Shown piece by piece: positions 4,144 to 6,344 of a DNA stretch of 6,344 nucleotides. Position 1 is the first letter of the stretch, and each line of letters starts with the position of its first letter. The notes under the pieces are model-generated. The model saw nothing but the letters and a program-made list of their open reading frames with translations, searched no databases and had not been told where the DNA came from. A program made the position numbers and the translations under genes. Origin of the DNA: an uncultured Eubacteriales bacterium (GTDB taxonomy: Bacteria; Bacillota; Clostridia; Oscillospirales; Acutalibacteraceae); NCBI GenBank assembly GCA_934444895.1, contig CAKSDA010000089.1:1-6344 (forward strand). Reading direction: 5' to 3'.

Positions 4144-5574
4144 TTACAACTCTCCTAAAATAAATTCGGAACCTGCACCGTTCTTTGTGATTTTTTCCTC
4201 CGGCAAACCGGTTTCTTTTGCCATAAGCTGCAAGATGTACGGGGTGCAAAATCCGCCCTGGCAACGCCCCATACCGGAGCGGGTTCTCCGTTTAACACCG
4301 TCAAGATCAGTCGCTTTGGGATTTTGCCGTAAAGCGGCTTTGATTTCACCCTCGCTTACACCCTCACACCTGCAAATAATTCTTCCGTATTCCGGATGTG
4401 TTTTAATGTAGTCGTCTTTTTCTTTATCTGTCATTGCTCTGAATGCATGCGGATTTTCACGAATGGGATTAAAATCAGTATTCGGTAATAACTTAAGGCC
4501 GCAATCCGCAGCCAGTTTTACTACTCTGCGGGCAATGGCAACGCATGCGGTAAGGCCGGGTGAATCAATCCCAGCTGCATGAATCAGACCGGGTATTACT
4601 TTAGAAGGGGCAATGATAAAATCACCGTCCTTTACAGAAGCCCGTACTCCGGCAAAACTGGTAATTACTGCGCGGTAGTTAATACCGGGCACATTTTTTT
4701 GGCTTAGTTTAACAACCGTATTTAGTCCGTTTTGGGTAGTTTGAGTATAATCGGCGGATGGAACCTCGTTAGCGGTTGGGCCCAGAAGTAGGTTGCCGTC
4801 CACCGTTGGAGTGACTAAAACACCTTTTCCGTTTTGATCCGGAACACCGAACACCGTATGCGTAACGGTTTCACCCTGAGATTTATCAAGTAACAAATAT
4901 TCCCCTGCGCGGGGGATAATTTTAAAAAAGTCATCTCCTGCCGCAGCAGCAACAGCATCTGCTTTTCCTCCGGCACAGTTAATAAAATATTTTGACTGTA
5001 CTTTCTGACCGTTTTTTGCTGAAATGTTAAAGTTTTTTTCTTTTAATATACTTGTAATATCAAAATTGCGAAAAAGCGTTACTCCGTTATCCATTGCATT
5101 ACCCATGGCTGCAATAGTAAGTTCATACGGGCAAATGATACCGGCAGTTGGTATTAACAACGCGGCGGTAACTTGGTTTGAAAGTTTTGGCTCTAAAGCC
5201 CGCGCCTCATTACCGCTTAACAGCCTAATTTTTTTGACTCCATTTTTTAAACCGCGTTTATAAAGAATTTCAAGCGTCTGTTCTTGCTCATCTCCCAAAG
5301 CAACAACAAGAGAGCCGTTGTTTTTAACCGGCACATGCAATTCTTCAGCTGCTTGATAGATAAGCGGTACACCGGCAACATTCAACTCGGCCTTAAGAGT
5401 GCCGGGTTCAGGGTCAAATCCACCGTGAATAATACCGCTGTTAGCCTTGCTGGCACCACAGGCAACATCATTAGCTTTTTCAAGCACGCAAACACGCAGT
5501 TTATAGCGCGAAAGTTCTCGTGCCACCATGGCGCCGATTACGCCGGCGCCTGCAATTGCAACATCATAAATCAT
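4144..5574 (-). CDS. glpA: GlpA-like FAD-dependent glycerol-3-phosphate dehydrogenase with C-terminal [2Fe-2S] BFD domain
   Basis: 476 residues. It starts at ATG with AGGAG (5587-5583) eight bases upstream; that site overlaps the stop of the preceding gene. The N-terminal FAD fold has VAIAGAGVIG (5-14) and an acidic residue, E32, at the end of the second strand. It is followed by the DAO-family signature NSGIIHGGFD (45-54). The FAD-binding C-terminal part of the oxidase domain is GIDSPGLTACVAIA. Residues 398-455 form a BFD-like Fer2 domain with C401-R-C403 and C438-x4-C443, the expected four [2Fe-2S] ligands. The reaction expected by family is oxidation of sn-glycerol-3-phosphate to dihydroxyacetone phosphate. 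Relatives such as L-2-hydroxyglutarate oxidase share the fold, so substrate is not certain. It is somewhat shorter than E. coli GlpA. The following oxidoreductase and DUF1667 genes are its likely partners. No membrane segment is visible, so attachment would need a partner. Confidence 0.88.
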   Translation of the reverse strand: MIYDVAIAGAGVIGAMVARELSRYKLRVCVLEKANDVACGASKANSGIIHGGFDPEPGTLKAELNVAGVPLIYQAAEELHVPVKNNGSLVVALGDEQEQTLEILYKRGLKNGVKKIRLLSGNEARALEPKLSNQVTAALLIPTAGIICPYELTIAAMGNAMDNGVTLFRNFDITSILKEKNFNISAKNGQKVQSKYFINCAGGKADAVAAAAGDDFFKIIPRAGEYLLLDKSQGETVTHTVFGVPDQNGKGVLVTPTVDGNLLLGPTANEVPSADYTQTTQNGLNTVVKLSQKNVPGINYRAVITSFAGVRASVKDGDFIIAPSKVIPGLIHAAGIDSPGLTACVAIARRVVKLAADCGLKLLPNTDFNPIRENPHAFRAMTDKEKDDYIKTHPEYGRIICRCEGVSEGEIKAALRQNPKATDLDGVKRRTRSGMGRCQGGFCTPYILQLMAKETGLPEEKITKNGAGSEFILGEL

Positions 5575-5585
5575 TTTAAATGCTC

Positions 5586-6236
5586 CTATTCTTGTACGGC
5601 AAAAACAACGCCGTTAATTTGTGTGAGAGAAAGCGGTTCAACCGCAATGCCTTTTTCTACCAGTAAATTGACACCGACATGGCCGTTGCAACCACTTTTT
5701 GCTGTTGTGATTTGGTAGGTAAATGGTTCGGTAATTTGCTGTTCTAAACACCTTAAAACGGCGTTTAGCAAATGGGGATCCTCTACCTCCAAATAAATTG
5801 CCTCAGAGGTTTTTCTGCGCCGTTCAAACCTTGCAAATAAAATAACTGCAGCCAAAAAAAGAACAGTAACGGTAAAAGCTCCTATGTAAAAACCGTAACC
5901 CAAAGCCACACCGATAGTTCCGGTAGTCCAAACTCCGGCAGCGGTAGTCAGTCCGGTTATCATATTGTTATTTTTTAAAATTATCATACCGGCACCCAAA
6001 AAGCCAATGCCTGAAACTACCTGTGCAGAAATACGAAAGACATCTCCGTTACTGCCTGTTTCATTTGCTACAAACATGCTGGTCATGGAAGTCATACAGG
6101 CCCCTAAACAAACCAAAATGTGAGTACGCATTCCGGCGGCGCGACCGTGCTGTGCCCGCTCGCAACCTATAACACCACCTACCAGCACGGCGGAAAGTGT
6201 TCGCAAAACAACCGGTAAAATTACATTTAAACTCAT
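5586..6236 (-). CDS. MgtC/SapB family inner-membrane protein
   Basis: 216 residues. ATG at 6236 follows AGGAGG (6248-6243) by six bases. The N-terminal part has about five membrane segments (roughly 5-25, 38-57, 69-88, 95-113, 114-136). It carries the family's conserved stretches: AAGMRTHILVCLGA (33-46), D65-x2-R68 leading into AQVVSGIGFLGAGMI (71-85), and GLTTAAGVW (95-103). A soluble C-terminal domain (about 143-216) has the length and pattern of the ACT-like tail in longer MgtC proteins. MgtC proteins are linked to growth at low magnesium and, in pathogens, to intracellular survival through effects on ATP synthase; most homologues in commensals are uncharacterised. It is the first gene of the operon, and its TAG stop is 11 bases before the GlpA-like ATG, so co-transcription is very likely. 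Why it is joined to a glycerol-phosphate oxidation unit is not clear. Confidence 0.93.
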   Translation of the reverse strand: MSLNVILPVVLRTLSAVLVGGVIGCERAQHGRAAGMRTHILVCLGACMTSMTSMFVANETGSNGDVFRISAQVVSGIGFLGAGMIILKNNNMITGLTTAAGVWTTGTIGVALGYGFYIGAFTVTVLFLAAVILFARFERRRKTSEAIYLEVEDPHLLNAVLRCLEQQITEPFTYQITTAKSGCNGHVGVNLLVEKGIAVEPLSLTQINGVVFAVQE

Positions 6237-6344
6237 AAAAATCCTCCTATTTTACTAGGCAAACAGGGATAAATCCGAATCTGTTTTTTAAACGCTAATT
6301 TTTCACATGGCGTTTGTTAAAATACTCGGTAATCCGCTAGGATT
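6237..6344 (-). promoter_or_regulatory. Upstream region of the minus-strand operon with three inverted repeats
   Basis: No convincing -35/-10 pair is visible; TTAACA has only poor partners at 16-18 bases. In minus orientation, GCGTTT/AAACGC arms (6290-6295 with 6310-6315) and AAACAG/CTGTTT arms (6261-6266 with 6281-6286, inner GGA/TCC) lie between the window edge and the RBS. A short AATCC-GCTA-GGATT repeat ends the window (6331-6344). They may belong to a leader or an operator. The promoter may lie beyond the window or be of a type I cannot read. Confidence 0.35.

Overview
The window looks like chromosome from a low- to mid-GC Firmicute, most likely a gut-type Clostridia (Oscillospirales-like). 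This is inferred from the strong GGAGG-type ribosome binding sites, the glycerol-3-phosphate-dehydrogenase-like/oxidoreductase/DUF1667 gene trio, the Ser/Thr/Asn-rich lipoprotein and the dense intergenic palindromes. No 16S or other strong taxonomic marker is present.

Layout. (1) Bases 1-74 are a tRNA-Trp gene (CCA anticodon) that lacks only its first two bases at the window edge. It has its own terminator. The 3' tail of this tRNA then recurs twice (225-245 and 365-387), and each copy is followed by a different intrinsic terminator, giving a tail-terminator-spacer-tail-terminator chain. (2) Bases 434-1014 contain no gene I can support. They hold hairpin repeats, a second copy of a 31-bp repeat and a cluster of ATGATT half-sites that includes a perfect 20-bp palindrome. 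(3) A good sigma-A promoter (1015-1043) begins a roughly 165-nt structured leader. It has a 12-bp closing stem starting at the predicted transcription start, a long inner hairpin, and an intrinsic terminator whose U-tract lies just before the ribosome binding site of the next gene. This is a candidate attenuator or riboswitch of a class I do not recognise. (4) Bases 1231-2265 encode a lipoprotein with a low-complexity linker and an unrecognised C-terminal domain. (5) Bases 2310-2341 are a bidirectional terminator between convergent transcription units. It is followed by a striking 168-bp nested palindrome (2342-2509) built from four AGTGATATT-type boxes facing four AATATCACT boxes, with small hairpins between them. 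(6) A four-gene minus-strand operon occupies 6236 down to 2539: MgtC/SapB membrane protein, GlpA-like FAD dehydrogenase with a C-terminal [2Fe-2S] BFD domain, FAD/NAD(P) oxidoreductase, and a Cys-rich DUF1667 protein. Gaps are 11 nt, 4 nt and a 4-nt overlap.

How the genes may work together. The last three minus-strand genes form a known clostridial/Thermotoga-type gene set. It is thought to oxidise glycerol-3-phosphate (or a related 2-hydroxy compound) and pass electrons through flavins and Fe-S or Cys centres, by analogy with GlpABC. The genes glpK, glpF and glpP are not in the window. The tightly coupled mgtC-like gene at the head is an unusual partner. The parts most worth pursuing are the leader RNA before the lipoprotein, the chained tRNA tails with separate terminators, and the tree-like palindrome.
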